The translations under genes and the position numbers were made by a program. The notes under the pieces were generated by a model. That model was not told the origin of the DNA. It worked only from the letters and a program-made list of their open reading frames with translations, and ran no database searches. From Serpula lacrymans var. lacrymans S7.9 (taxonomy: Eukaryota > Basidiomycota > Agaricomycetes > Boletales > Serpulaceae), in contig NW_006763294.1 of NCBI RefSeq assembly GCF_000218685.1, positions 2,414,684 to 2,478,683 of the forward strand: a DNA stretch of 64,000 nt, read 5' to 3'. The stretch's first letter is position 1, and each line of letters starts with the position of its first letter. Of the stretch, positions 36,030-50,473 are shown piece after piece.

Positions 36030-36338
36030 GATGGTAAGGGCACGAATAGAACTGATGATTTTACGAGTTGTTCAAGGTCGAAGAGAGCGTTTAGTGTGTA
36101 TGCCATCGCCACTCGCTGACTCAGCAAAGGATAACCTCGCATAATAATATAATATTTCTTCTCCCTTCGGCCCACGCCGAGTCCAAAAACGGCCAGAACC
36201 GGAATGGGCAGGTCTCCGCCACTCCCCATCGCGGACTCGGAGGAACATTTATTTATCCTTTTCACTAACTAAGTATGCAAGTCTTTAGTTTCGCCCGTGT
36301 ATTACCAGCGTTACAACTTGAGACGACTTGGCTCACTC
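36030..36338. other. Intergenic, divergent promoter region
   Basis: About 310 bp shared between SPT5 (-) and the F-box gene (+). Nothing else seen. Confidence 0.5.
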
Positions 36339-38095
36339 ATGCCCGACTTCATCGACTTGCCGTTAGAGTTCCTCCCACTTATATTCGAGAATATCGCAAA
36401 GCCTCAGCATCTTTCTGCTTGCTCTTTAGTGAACAGAGCTTTCAATACCTTCGCAACACCAAGGCTTTACGAGCGCATATTTATCTTTGCATGGCATAAG
36501 GGAGCGAAACTGAAGGTAATGTTATCATTCTTTCATACCTTTGTGTTATTCAATATGATCACTGAATCTCTATATGGTAAGGTCGTACTCCTATTCGACA
36601 CGCTTACCACGTCTCCTCACCTTGCTAGGCACGTTCGAAAACTTGGAAAGTCCTTCACTCACTGCCCTCTCACCGTTCCGCTCATCTCACCTCCAGACAT
36701 CCGTGATTTCCCAAAAGGCCTCACATTACCCATTTATCGTGACCTGCACGACCTTTGTCCCCGAGGTCTCACGAACTGCGTTAACCTCAAGTCGTGCACC
36801 TGGACACGGGATGGTTCCCTCAATTCAGCCATTCTAGAAGCTCTCCTGCGGTGTTCCCAGCTGGAAGAGCTAGAAATCAATGGCAACGACAGTCCATCCT
36901 ACAGTACTGCCATTTTGCCACAATTTTCTAACTTGCGCAAGATCTCCTTGATCATGCCAAGCATAAGCGTGCTCGACATCCTTCCTTCCTGGCTCTCCGT
37001 CACAAATGAAACCCTTCGCAACCTAACGCTCATTTGCAAGGTGAGGATAGAGAGATGTCAAGTTCGGGATTCAAAGTCTAAACTCTCCTGAACCAGGCCT
37101 CTTCCCTCATTACAGACACTATGTTGGAATCCATCGCACCTAGCCTACACCATCTAGAGCATTTCCACATCACTGGATGTCCCAAGGTAACCCAGCGCGG
37201 TATACTGGCTGTCTTGTCCTCCAACGACCACGGGCTACTAAGCCTGGGTTTAGAAGGTTTATCTCAGGCATTCGTACGTTCCCTACACCTTCTTCAGACG
37301 ACATCTTCTAAGCACACACATATTCACTCCAGGACATGACTTCATTTAGCCGCGAATGCCCTCACCTAGGCTCTTTGAATCGACTAAGGACCATCACTTT
37401 AACCGTCCAGCAAACCCCTCTACAGCCATGGATGCAAGGCGTCGTCAACCTCTTATCCACTTCACCCCTCGAAAGCTTCCAGGTCTACTCAACAGCCCCT
37501 TTCCCCGGAGCTTCGCTGGACGATGAATTCTGTAACGACATCGTCACCTCGCACGGTGCACGTCTCACGCGGTTCTCAGTGCACAGAATATACATCGGAA
37601 TGAGTGCAGTGCGAGATATCTGCTCTAGATGTCCTCAGCTCGAACAACTCTTCATCGTCGCCGACCGTACCGAATACGTTCGTCCATTTTTTTTCTTCTT
37701 CCTCCCCCGCATACTCAGCTGATACGTACACATGTTGCTTTTTCTAGGATGAGCTCCGTGAGTGCTTAGCCCTAGCGCCTAAACTCCGAAGCGTGCATGT
37801 GCACACCAACAGTGTGCGAGGCATGCTGCAGTCTCTAGAAATCTCAGATGCCCTTTCCCTCGTTCGGCAATGCCCTTGGAGTGTCACTCAGATCGGCATC
37901 AACAACAGAGTTTTTCAGGTGAGCTGTCCAATCCCCCCTTTTAAAAAATAACAAACGTGTATCAGACGTTAACGCTCGAGTCAGGTTCGGAGGGAACTGC
38001 GCATCAACGATGACGACGAGGAATATATTGAGCCACGCCTGACGCCTATGGAAAACCCCGATGTTCCCGAGCCCTTCCTCGTCGTACGTACCTAA
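36339..38095 (+). CDS. F-box / leucine-rich-repeat protein
   Basis: ATG at 36339 begins MPDFIDLPLEFLPLIFENIA, directly followed by HLSACSLVNRAFNTFATPRL, a typical basidiomycete F-box. LRR-like strands follow over six or so exons: LTNCVNLKSCTWTRDGSLN, LLRCSQLEELEINGND, LPQFSNLRKISLIMPS, MLESIAPSLHHLEHFHITG, LNRLRTITLTVQQTPLQ, ICSRCPQLEQLFIVAD and APKLRSVHVHTNSV. Such proteins join SCF ubiquitin ligases via Skp1 and select substrates through the repeats. This class is greatly expanded in Agaricomycetes and its targets are rarely known. About 500 residues, ending EPFLVVRT. Confidence 0.8.
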
Positions 38096-38631
38096 ATATG
38101 AACAGCACGCTGTACAATACTGCGTAAACCGCTTATCATTGTTATCATTGTTATCGTTGTCGTTCCTATTCTGCTTTGGTATATAGTATATAGTCGCCTT
38201 TTCCCACTACATGCATACGAAATCCAGATCAAATTTATCCTTCACCTTATTCTTCAATACATATGGCACTCTCGATATCTTTTTCCACGTCAAAGTAAGT
38301 TAAATCCAAAAATAACAGAAAATTTTATTTAATAGACGATAAGAGATATAAATGTGTTTGATATAATGCTACAATGCTTTCGAACCACAGAAGTGAAAAG
38401 TGAGCAAGCTTGAAGAAATGATGTACAAATAAATGAGTACATGTTAAAGTAGTAGTAGTAAAGTATAATCTCCATCGTAAAAACAACCCCTGCGGATAAG
38501 CCACAAGCCTGTCGAAAAGGAAAACGGTCAAAGCCTGAAAAGGTGCAAAAAGTGCAAACGTCTCAAAGTCATCGCGGATAAGCCTATCAAAAAGTTTTAA
38601 AAAATCATCAAAGTCTCATCATCAAAGCCCC
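38096..38631. other. Intergenic, convergent
   Basis: 3' flanks of the F-box and carboxylesterase genes. A short imperfect repeat of ttatcattg (about three units) lies near 38133-38160. No coding signal. Confidence 0.5.
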
Positions 38632-41320
38632 ATCTCATCCTGAATCCAATCCAAATAATCCATCGCACCCGTCCTAAAATCATCTCGCGTCACATTGAGC
38701 ACATTCGGGTCCCAGAACGACAACACCTTCCCAGCCGACCCAAACTCAGGACGATACCTCGGCCATGTGATACCCGACAGCACACTCGTCGCTGCCCCTT
38801 TTGCCTGTCCTCCGGCTGGGACGTTGGGGTCGAGGTGGTACGCAAAATTGACTGTGTTTCATGCATTATGTGTTAGTGACCAGAATAATTGAAGGATGAG
38901 CAGGGGCTTACCGAGTGCGTCGACCCCCACAAAATCAGACGAATTCGTCAACTTATAATACTCTCCCAAGTCACTTTCATGGAACGACCCTATCCCAGGG
39001 ACATACTTGTACCGCTTCCAGACTACACACAAAAATCACCAAACACACATCAGCACAAAGACAAGAACTGACAGCTCGTACATATAAACGACTGACTGTA
39101 GCTCCATACATTCTGCGTCTTGGAAAGGTGGCTCAGCGTATAACGACGCGGAACCTGGAAATAGAAATCGCCCTGGAAGGCCGCTATGCGTTTGTATTGA
39201 GGACTGAAGGGACAACAAAAAAAGTCTGAGTAGTGTTGAAACAGCGAAATATTCGATGTAGCTTACCCTAGTGTGTCATTCGAGCCTGTCTGGAAAGGAG
39301 AGCCCTGATACGAATTTGTTAGTCGATCGACTTTCTTTGAAGGAAATATAAGATCATTACCTCGGCAGGATCTGCAGGGTAGAACCATCCAACTAGATCG
39401 ATTTGATACTGCTCCGCACCGGCTAGAAAACTATACATAGCAAGAGAGTAAGCAAGTTAACGCTCGCAAAGTGGAAAAACGAATCCTACGTGGACGACAA
39501 GTAATCCAAAAAATCCTGGTCCGTGCTGTACGAATTTTGTCAACCATGCTGACCCTTCACCTTGACTAAAAGTGAACTCACGTTACATTGAAACTGTACA
39601 AAGAGAAGAGTCTTCAAACACATGCATGAGTATCTACAAAGTGCACCGGATAATTCATAAACACTCACGTGCCCTCGTCATCCACATCGCTAGCAATCAC
39701 AGGTACCTATCGACATATATTTCCATTAAAATCGCCCCAGACCATCTTCATTATTCGTCAAACTCACCCTAGCATACGTCCCAGCTGCAAGCGATTGCCG
39801 AATAGATCTCTTCAAAATCACACCGTCCACCATCGGGTGCCAAGACGTATCCAAGCTCTGATACGAAAGCAGCGGTGCGGTCGCTAAAACTCCATCCAGG
39901 ATAGCCTCATAGGGCGCAGCGCGAAGACATCCCAGTGTATCTTCCGCGGAAGTACAGTTGGCTGCGGCAACGATAATATCATAATTAGTCTGTCCGTAGG
40001 AGATATCCCCAATAGGCGTAGCAGTTCCTGATTCCTGTGTCGTCGACGTCATAAGTCCGAAGCAGACCAGATATGAAGTGAGCGCCACATACCATAACAG
40101 CACCGGCGAACAAACCATCAAGTTGTCCATCGAATGCTACCATCTGTGCCAGTGCAGATATAGACCCAGAACTCTGTCCCCAACTACGAGATATAGGATA
40201 ACTGCATTACGATGATGACCAAAGAGGATAGAGACCGAAAGTACTGACACAATGACTTTGGAGGGGTCGCCGCCGAATCTTGCAACATACTTTTGAATCC
40301 ATTCTAACGCCAAACGTTCTACGGAGACATGTCATGTTCCCACTTGAACAAAAGTCAAACTGACATTTAAGAGGAACGTACGATCATAGAGTCCGATATT
40401 ACCGACGCCAGCAGCCTTCACCTCCTTTCCCGCAAGAAAGCCAAAAGCTATGGGGATAAGCGGGATCAATATAGATAGATAAGCACAGTATGTGTATCTA
40501 CGAACGCACCATTCATGCGATAGTTGAGGGATACTTGGATAACTGGCGTTTTGAGATCTAGTGACCGGCCTACGATATCTGTTCCATTGGTCGAGGATGA
40601 ATCACCACTTTCAAATGCTCCTAAAAAAAGTTTCGAAAAACTGTAAGCAACATACTGAATACGCAAAGATTGTCCACATCAGGCTTACCTCCATATAACC
40701 ACTTTTAAAGTTAACCCGATTAGGTGTGCTTGGCAGAGAGGACAAAAAATTGTACGACATACCACAATGACAGGGAGGTTTGAATCTTGGGTTACCCCAG
40801 CTGGGCGAACGACGTTGATGAATAAACCTGATTTTTTTAAAAAAACAATAAGCACCATCAAACATATCCATTTGGCCTTGCACTCAACAGTCTTCCGATG
40901 CATTAACTCTGGGTTGAGGTTGGAATTCCCCGAGATACAACTCGACCCCACTAAGCCCTGGGTTATCTGGGAGACTAGAGTTGGGTCCCAAATACGGCTG
41001 CTGAGGGCAAGAATTGCCGAACGCAGTGGCTTGTTTTGTGCCATTAAAAGGAAGAGGATGGATGGGATGGTTGAAGCGAAGATTGCCAATGCTTGAGGAT
41101 GCAAGATAAGTTAAACAATAGCTGAGGGCAGAAAGTACACAATGAATACGTACGGTGGTTGAGCATATGGCATCCCCAAGAAAGATTCTGTACCAGGTAC
41201 CGAACTAAAACCCTGGAAAGACCCATAATCGAGAGTAACAGTCGGAGGAGTAGGAGAGGTAAGATTGGCTGCCCAAATGGACGTAGCAAACGCTATCAGA
41301 GACAAAGCAGAAAGGGCCAT
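38632..41320 (-). CDS. Secreted type-B carboxylesterase/lipase (alpha/beta hydrolase) with a GQSSG nucleophile elbow
   Basis: Signal peptide MALSALSLIAFATSIWA, then TVTLDYGSFQGFSSV, GTESFLGMPYAQPP, RFNHPIHPLPFNGT and SEDCLTLNIVRPAG. The oxyanion-hole region (YGGAFESGDSS), VIQVSLNYRMN, NIGLYDQRLALEWIQKYVARF and the nucleophile elbow VIVWGQSSGS follow. These are the standard blocks of the carboxylesterase B family. The elbow here is Gly-Gln-Ser-Ser-Gly instead of the usual Gly-Glu-Ser-Ala-Gly (40162-40182). More than ten introns. The C-terminus reads YLDWIQDEMGL. Expected to hydrolyse ester bonds of extracellular lipids or plant esters; substrate not evident. A frame extends upstream of this ATG but has no ATG. 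Confidence 0.85.
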
Positions 41321-41962
41321 TGATAGCGGTGATGGCAAACTGGTCAGAAGAGATCCAGGAAGAGATCGAGAGTTGTATTTATTCGCCCCCCTAAGCGTGG
41401 TGGGGCATTACGGCTGGGCCGAGAATAGCCTAGTTTGCACAGGGCAATATTTTGATATTTCGAGAATCCTTGGAACGTTCTTTGGAAACATTTTGAGCAT
41501 GCTGCGATGCGCGGTTTTCACACAACTAACCGTTTGTCCGGAGTGTCAATGTCTTGCTCGCCAAAAGACTTTGCTTTGCGCGTCCTTGTGGTTGGCTGCT
41601 TCTGTCATACCGTATGGAGAAGAATCTATTGGCGCTGGAACCTTTACTCCATTGGCTCGTATGTTGTCATTTGGGAAAAGGATTTCCAGAATGTAATACC
41701 ACAAAAGGTGAACTCAACCAAGCTCGTACCTCAGCAAGCGAAAGTGAGAAGCTACGTGACGGACGCCCAACGCCACACCTGACCCACGTCATTTCTTCAG
41801 AAGTGACCCGGCGGCCTGTATCCGCATCACGTGCACAAATTGGGAATGAGAGTGAGAAACGTGCGAGGTAAAATTACAGTGCAAGGAGACTACAGTACAC
41901 TCTACAACTACTTATACAATTAGATTGTCCAAACACAATAACATATGCTCGACACCAACAAA
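41321..41962. other. Intergenic
   Basis: Promoter side of the carboxylesterase (AATAAATAC-like AT box about 50 nt upstream) and 3' flank of CDC5. The overlapping plus-strand frames here look non-coding. Confidence 0.5.
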
Positions 41963-44939
<2,977 letters not shown>

Positions 44940-45473
44940 GAAGTATTGATATGGGTGGGTATCACGGGGGAACGCAAGAAGACGGGAAAGAAAAAAGAGG
45001 GAAGGAAAGAGGGAAAAGGAAAGAACAATGGGGTGACCTGGTCACGAAAATGTGACTTTTAAATGGTGAATTACCTAAGCTAGGTTAGCCGAGTTCGAGA
45101 TTACGGTTTGAAAGCTAAGTGGAGCGAGGCAGAGCTTAGAAAGAACCCCAATGCCACCATTGACAGCCTAAGGAATAGTACATCTACGTACTCGATTGAA
45201 TATTGGGAACGGACAAGTTGTCAAATATTCCTGTTATCTGCCACGGCCAATAGTTGTTCGATAATATTTCGCACCTGCCTGGAGGACAAGCGAACAGGCA
45301 TTTTGGCAGGCGATTTAACGCTCAACTTCTCCATCGTGCAATGTGCCAGTGAGTCCATAAACGAGTCCTCAAATACTGTAAATACCGGAACTTTCAACGC
45401 ACAGTATCACAAGGTTCTTAATTCCTCTGACTTCAAGCTGAAATCTGCGTGTACTTGTTCTGATTCGGCACCT
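44940..45473. other. Intergenic, divergent promoter region
   Basis: Between CDC5 (-) and velvet (+). The velvet frame stays open back to about 45108 but has no ATG before 45474. A purine-rich (GGGAAAGA-type) tract lies at about 44975-45030. Confidence 0.5.
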
Positions 45474-46730
45474 ATGGATCACACTCGCAGAGCCGCCCTT
45501 TCCTTCGTAAATCATCCCATACCTTTTGAATCCGGTCAGTTCGCAGGTCAGACCGTCCGCGCAGAGTTGGTTGAAGTGCAGAAAGCGGACCTGGGCAGAA
45601 AGTAAATGTGTCATGTTATCTCCCCTTTTGATTCTCTGACCTCATTCGGGGCAAGATATGCAAGAGTAGATCGCCGGCCCCTTGACCCCCCACCAGTCGT
45701 TCTCCTTCGCTTGTACTACGTACATGGCTTTGGCACCGATAAAGAAATTGAGGAGGAAATTGAGGATTATGAGTGAGGTCTCACTCGCCACATTATGCAA
45801 AGCAGTTCCACTCACTGTGATGGGCTCTCAGTGACGTGCAGAGTTTGGGTCTTCTATGTAACGTTGATCTATTTCCAGTTCCAAGTGAAATCCCACCAAA
45901 CGAAAAACACCCAAATAGTTCCTTATCTCCTCCACCGCCTTATCCTGTATCGTCAATACCATCCCACCCCGAACTGTCTACCTCAACCTTCTCGTCATAT
46001 ATCTCGCCTTTCTCTTCTGAAATCATTCGACCTTCCTTGTCTATACCTTCTGGTCCCCGTGTATTTATACCCAATGGCAACCACCACACACCATCCCGCC
46101 ATAGCCCAGATGTCATCGCTCACTATGGAACTTACCCAGTGGCCGAAAGTTTAAAATGTACCAGCTCCCTCGTCGGCGCTACCTTTGTCCAACCCGTCTA
46201 CGTGGATCACAGTGGGAGGAGGTCTCTTATGTTTGTTTTTGCTGTTGGTTATACCTTGTCTTCCTTTGCAAATAACTGATTAACGTTTTGGCATCGAAGG
46301 ACCTAGCTGTTAAAATCGAGGGCTTTTTCGTCTTGCGATATCGCGTTTTTGATATATTCTCAAAGACGTACGGCAACGGTGACCTTCCAATACAGGCCGA
46401 ATGCTTCGGGGGAGCTTTTAAGGTTTACTCCACGAAAGAGTTCCCTGGATTACGAGCATCTACTAAACTTACCAAGGTGCGCTGATCACTACCGACATCC
46501 AGCCCCGTACTAAGGATTTCTCGCAGCAACTAGCCAGAGGCGGAGTCCGGTTGAATATCCGCGAGACAGAACGTAGGCGGAGAAAGGTCAACAAGAAGCT
46601 AAGCACTAGCCTCAATCCGTGTCCTGCGGTGGACAAGGAAATAGACGATGGATCTGCAGCTGATAACTCGAGGAGTGATAACGAATGGAGTCAATCTCAG
46701 GGCGAATCTCAAACCATGACTTTTCGATGA
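45474..46730 (+). CDS. Velvet-domain regulator (VosA/VelB-like)
   Basis: About 350 residues over five exons. The first velvet half reads FESGQFAGQTVRAELVEVQK, then ARVDRRPLDPPPVVLLRLYY. It is followed by an inserted Pro/Ser-rich stretch (SSLSPPPPYPVSSIPSHPEL). The second half reads SSLVGATFVQPVYVDHSGRR, FADLAVKIEGFFVLRYRVFD, PIQAECFGGAFKVYSTKEFP and LARGGVRLNIRETERRR. These are the conserved velvet blocks. Velvet proteins fold like NF-kappa-B, bind DNA, and join VeA/VelB/LaeA-type complexes coupling development to secondary metabolism. The split domain with a disordered insert resembles VelB; orthology is not settled. The C-terminus is short, Ser/Asp-rich (SRSDNEWSQSQGES). ATG chosen as the first in frame. 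Confidence 0.87.
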
Positions 46731-47259
46731 AAAAAAAATTATATACAAACCGTCGATTATACTCACTTCACAAGTTAAAAGCTAGTAGGACGTTCGGTGA
46801 GGTCTACATTGCCTTTTTGTTTTGATATGGGGAGCTACAAGCTTGTCTTTTCATTTCTGGTCATAAGGGCTGACATTCATCTAGTCGTTTTGTTTATCAC
46901 GTTCGCTGGTTATGGAGCAATTTCTCTTTTCTTGGATAGCTATCACCTTGTATTATTCACAAGTACCATATGTCAACCTTTGTAGAGTGCAAGGGAATAG
47001 TAGGAACCTATACCAACCAAGTGTTTGGATTATTTAATTTGTGACAAGTTCGAATCTGGGGGCGCTAATGTCTTTTTTTTTGTGTGCATTTCTCTTTAAT
47101 CGGTATTAGAGTATTATATGCTATTTAACCAAAGTTGCGAGGAGAAGCAGAGTTGAAATTAATGGTAACATTTTGATGTATGGTAATGAAGAGACCACTG
47201 AACATTAGATCCGAACGATATTTCCCTTCGGTATCTTGATAAACGCATTTGACAACGCC
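46731..47259. other. Intergenic, convergent
   Basis: 3' flanks of velvet and the BAH gene. A hydrophobic open frame at 46797-46985 looks spurious. Confidence 0.5.
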
Positions 47260-48644
47260 TTAGATGGGTCCATTGCAGCTGGGACATAAGAACGCGGGCA
47301 GGGGCTTGCCATTGGTGAGCGGAATAGCTTGCGTCACGTCCACTTGGTCCCTCCAGTCCTCGGGTATAGTCTTATCATCGCTATAAACGTCATAAATCCT
47401 GCGACGAGCTGCAATGACAGCTGCAACATTGCCAACCACGCCACCAGCCTCGGTTCCCTTCACGATTGGCTGCTCTGCGGCCCTGACGAGGTCCTCTGGA
47501 AGGCCCAGAAGCGATGCAGGCTCGATAAAGTCCCAATCAGGGAAAAATTTCCGTCTCTTTCGGGGACGTTGCTGGGATATGTGGTCCTTGTAAGAAAATT
47601 TCCTGTCGTGGTCGGGGTATGCCTCAACGAGGCGAAGCCTCCTGTCGGACAAGTCTTGATCCCAATAACCACCATTGACAAGACAGGATTGGTGATATCC
47701 AGCGCGACAACTCTTACGAGCACAAAAGTGGATCACTGGATCGGTATCTGGATTGAAAGGAGTTGCGCAAAGACATAAATGCGCCCTTCGCTATAATTAT
47801 AATAAAATAGATCACTAATTGTTTAGGAAAGTAAGTGTTGACATACGGTTACTCTCTTGGCGCGATACTCAAAATCGCAGCGACTGAAGAATTCATTTTC
47901 ACCGATGGGTCCTTGTTCGGCAAGGCACTCATCCAGCGTTTTTACCTTAGTTAACCCTACAATTGCTATAAAGCCAGAATTACGCGTAGAAAAGTGGTGC
48001 TCACCGCTAAAGCAGGACGTAGACACATAATCATAAGTATCAGAGAATATTCTCTCGTATCTACTGCAGTGTGATGAGTCACTTATGGTATGTGAGTGAC
48101 ATGGCCAGCGCGTGTTAAAGGAAAACAGATAGCCCACAATGATTTTATCACTCTAGCCACATCTTCCCCATCCCAATACCATTGAACGCGTGCCCATACC
48201 TAAGAAGAGATAAGGTTACTTATCAAGTCGACTAATAAATTAAAAAATTCGAACGTCTTCCGAGTCTGCAGATCGGGCCCGGATGTCCCTAATCACGCCT
48301 ATCCAGTATTGATCATCTGTTATATCATCAGTAGGCTCCACACCGTGAGGGAGGATAAGAGCCCTAATATACGCCTTTGATTAACCCATAATATCCACGA
48401 ATTAGAACCCTGAAGCATGATCCGCTCACGTATCATTTACCCTGAATTCGATTTCTTCCGAGTTCGACTCAACTGTAGGAAGGTTTCAGGATATAATACC
48501 ATGACCTAGAAATAAAGACTTACTGACGAAGCTGGCAAAATGCCTCCAGGCAACCCACTCTGTGTGGCTTGGAGCTCCTTCTGGACTTTTGGGATGTTTG
48601 GGCTTTTTCTTCACAGTTAGACGTTTCTTTGTCCGACGCGCCAT
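47260..48644 (-). CDS. BAH domain protein with PHD-like zinc region
   Basis: About 380 residues. Basic N-terminus (MARRTKKRLTVKKKPKHPKS) then a BAH domain assembled from short exons: VESNSEEIEFRVND, ILPHGVEPTDDITDDQYWIG, VIRDIRARS, VWARVQWYWDGEDVARV, SHCSRYERIFSDTYDYVSTS, AIVGLTKVKTLDECLAEQGP and FFSRCDFEYRAKRV. The RVQWYW and ERIFSDTYDYV strings are typical of fungal BAH modules. The last exon has Cys/His residues (IHFCARKSCRAGYHQSCLVN) in a PHD-like spacing, and ends with a further Cys pair (FLCPSCNGPI). BAH-PHD proteins read histone marks in chromatin silencing. A nuclear chromatin role is inferred from the domains. Confidence 0.75.
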
Positions 48645-48927
48645 AGCAAAATGTTGAAAAAAGAAGAGTGCAGACCAGAGAGATCCGAGGTACTGAGATG
48701 GTGCGTTATATTTGCGATGATAGGGTATACTGAGGTGGCACTTGAATGTACAGGGCTGTCTTGTGTTTTGCGACTCATATATCTGTCAACGTACTTATAT
48801 GACCTGAATTAGGTAAGTGACCTTTGATTCCGCGGCGTGGCTTAAGCGCCCAGCTAGGCCTGACTACACGCAACATCCTTACTGCACTTGCCTTCCACCA
48901 AAGTTGGAACCATCGATAAAGTGACCA

Positions 48928-50094
48928 ATGTTTTTTTACTTGACTTCACGTATAATCAGGTTTGTGCTCTTTGTGCTCGTCACAAAGCATACTCAATCAT
49001 CTTACATATCCTCCTTTATCTAGCTCAGTGGCTGCTTTTCTTTATCCTGGCTACGCGTCCTACAAAACCCTTTCACAACGACCAGCGTCAGAAGAAGACA
49101 TCGAGCGATGGCTGATGTACTGGTCAGTCCTTGGGTGCATTGTTGGCGTTGAGTACGTTGCTGAGTGGCTGGTATCATGGTTTGTCTGCTATTTGACCGT
49201 GTCTTGATAGCTCGCTAACCCAGCCTAATGTTTGCTTCGACTTCTTCCATGCACAGGGTTCCTTTTTATTATCCAATGAAGACCATATTTCTTCTCTACC
49301 TCGCTCTTCCGCAGACCCGTGGTTCGTCCTATATCTACGTCAACCACCTTCAGCCCTTCTTCCACTCGCATGAGTCGCAAATCGATGCGACGCTTGCTTC
49401 CTTCAAAGCCCGCGTCTACAGCTTCGTTCAGGAACGTTTCCGTGCTATTTGGGATCACGTCGCAGCAGCCATCGGCCAGCAGCAAGCAGCGAGTTTTACC
49501 CCCTCTGGTGGAGAAACCAGAACCGGCGCACCTCCCTCTTTGGGCGACCCTATTTCCGGACCCTCGCAACTAGTGTCAGGTCTTTGGCGGTCATATGGTC
49601 CAAGCATTGTCGCTTCTGGCGCTGCGTTAATGCGTCAAAGTACTGCTGCAGCAGGGAGTATGGCTGCGGATCGCGCATGGCAGTCGTTTACAAACTCACC
49701 CGCGGGCCGTCCAGCCGCACCCCCTCGCGAAGTCTCCTCGCAGTCCGCGCATGACAGGCGACGCCAACTAGAGGCTGAGCTCGCCTTTCTGTCGGAGCGA
49801 GACACCACAGCCGGTACCAGTGCTGTCGCTGTCCCACCATTGCCCATCCCTCCTCCGTCTGGGTCGTATCAGGCGTCGAGGACGTCGTCAGAGTCAGACT
49901 TGCGTGAGCGTGGTACGGGCAAATTTGAGGAGATTGATATCCCGAGCGACGTGGAGGGATACGATGTCGATGGAAATACGACTGACCGGGGCCGTAAGGT
50001 GAGGCCTGGAGCAAAGAAGAATCCCAGCTGGTTCGGAGGCTGGGGTGGCTCCGGAACAGAGAAAGAAGGCTACGAGAGGGTCAAAACGGAGTAG
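48928..50094 (+). CDS. REEP/Yop1 (TB2/DP1/HVA22) family ER membrane-shaping protein
   Basis: Exon 1 is only 32 nt (MFFYLTSRII), joined across an intron ending at 49023 to SSVAAFLYPGYASYKTLSQR. Then come PASEEDIERWLMYWSVLGCI, VGVEYVAEWLVSW, VPFYYPMKTIFLLYLALPQT and GSSYIYVNHLQPFFHSHESQ, the full TB2/DP1/HVA22 module with two hydrophobic hairpins. A long hydrophilic tail follows with Ala-rich (SAAAAGSMAADR type), Ser/Pro-rich and acidic segments (KFEEIDIPSDVEGYDVDGN) and ends WGGSGTEKEGYERVKTE. Relatives curve ER tubules. The tail is longer than in yeast Yop1, more like REEP1-4. Roughly 345 residues. Confidence 0.88.
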
Positions 50095-50473
50095 AGAATT
50101 CGTGTTTGGCATCAGGACTTATTGACGGAACTGAGTGATGCGGTAAAGTAGTTTGACAGCAAGTATATAGGTTTATATTGTATTTCGATAGATTATTACT
50201 GCTTTTTCACGGATGTAAGTATGGTATGGGAGTGCAGTGGCGTGTGTATCTGCCCAATGGTAGAAGCGATCCCAATCAGGCTACAGGATGTTTAAAAATG
50301 GGTGACAGTATGTAACTTGCATGACTAAATGTGCCCAGGGAGAGGGAACATTAAGGATGCCAGCACGTTTCTTTTTCTCTTCTTTTTTGACACTGCATAT
50401 ATATATCCACCTGCACGACCGCGGTATCATCGCCCTCCTTTTCATCCTCTAGCTACCTTCCTTTGATCACCAC
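50095..50473. other. Intergenic
   Basis: Holds the REEP gene 3' region and an AT-rich TATATATAT run near 50397-50405, about 70 nt before the Zn2Cys6 ATG, a possible TATA element. Confidence 0.4.

Noticed and set aside
45108..45473. N-terminal extension of the velvet protein
   Set aside because: The frame is open but starts with no ATG before 45474, and the extension has no conserved residues.
46797..46985. Hydrophobic ORF downstream of velvet
   Set aside because: 62 residues in an AT-rich 3' flank, non-ATG start in the frame, no gene-like context.
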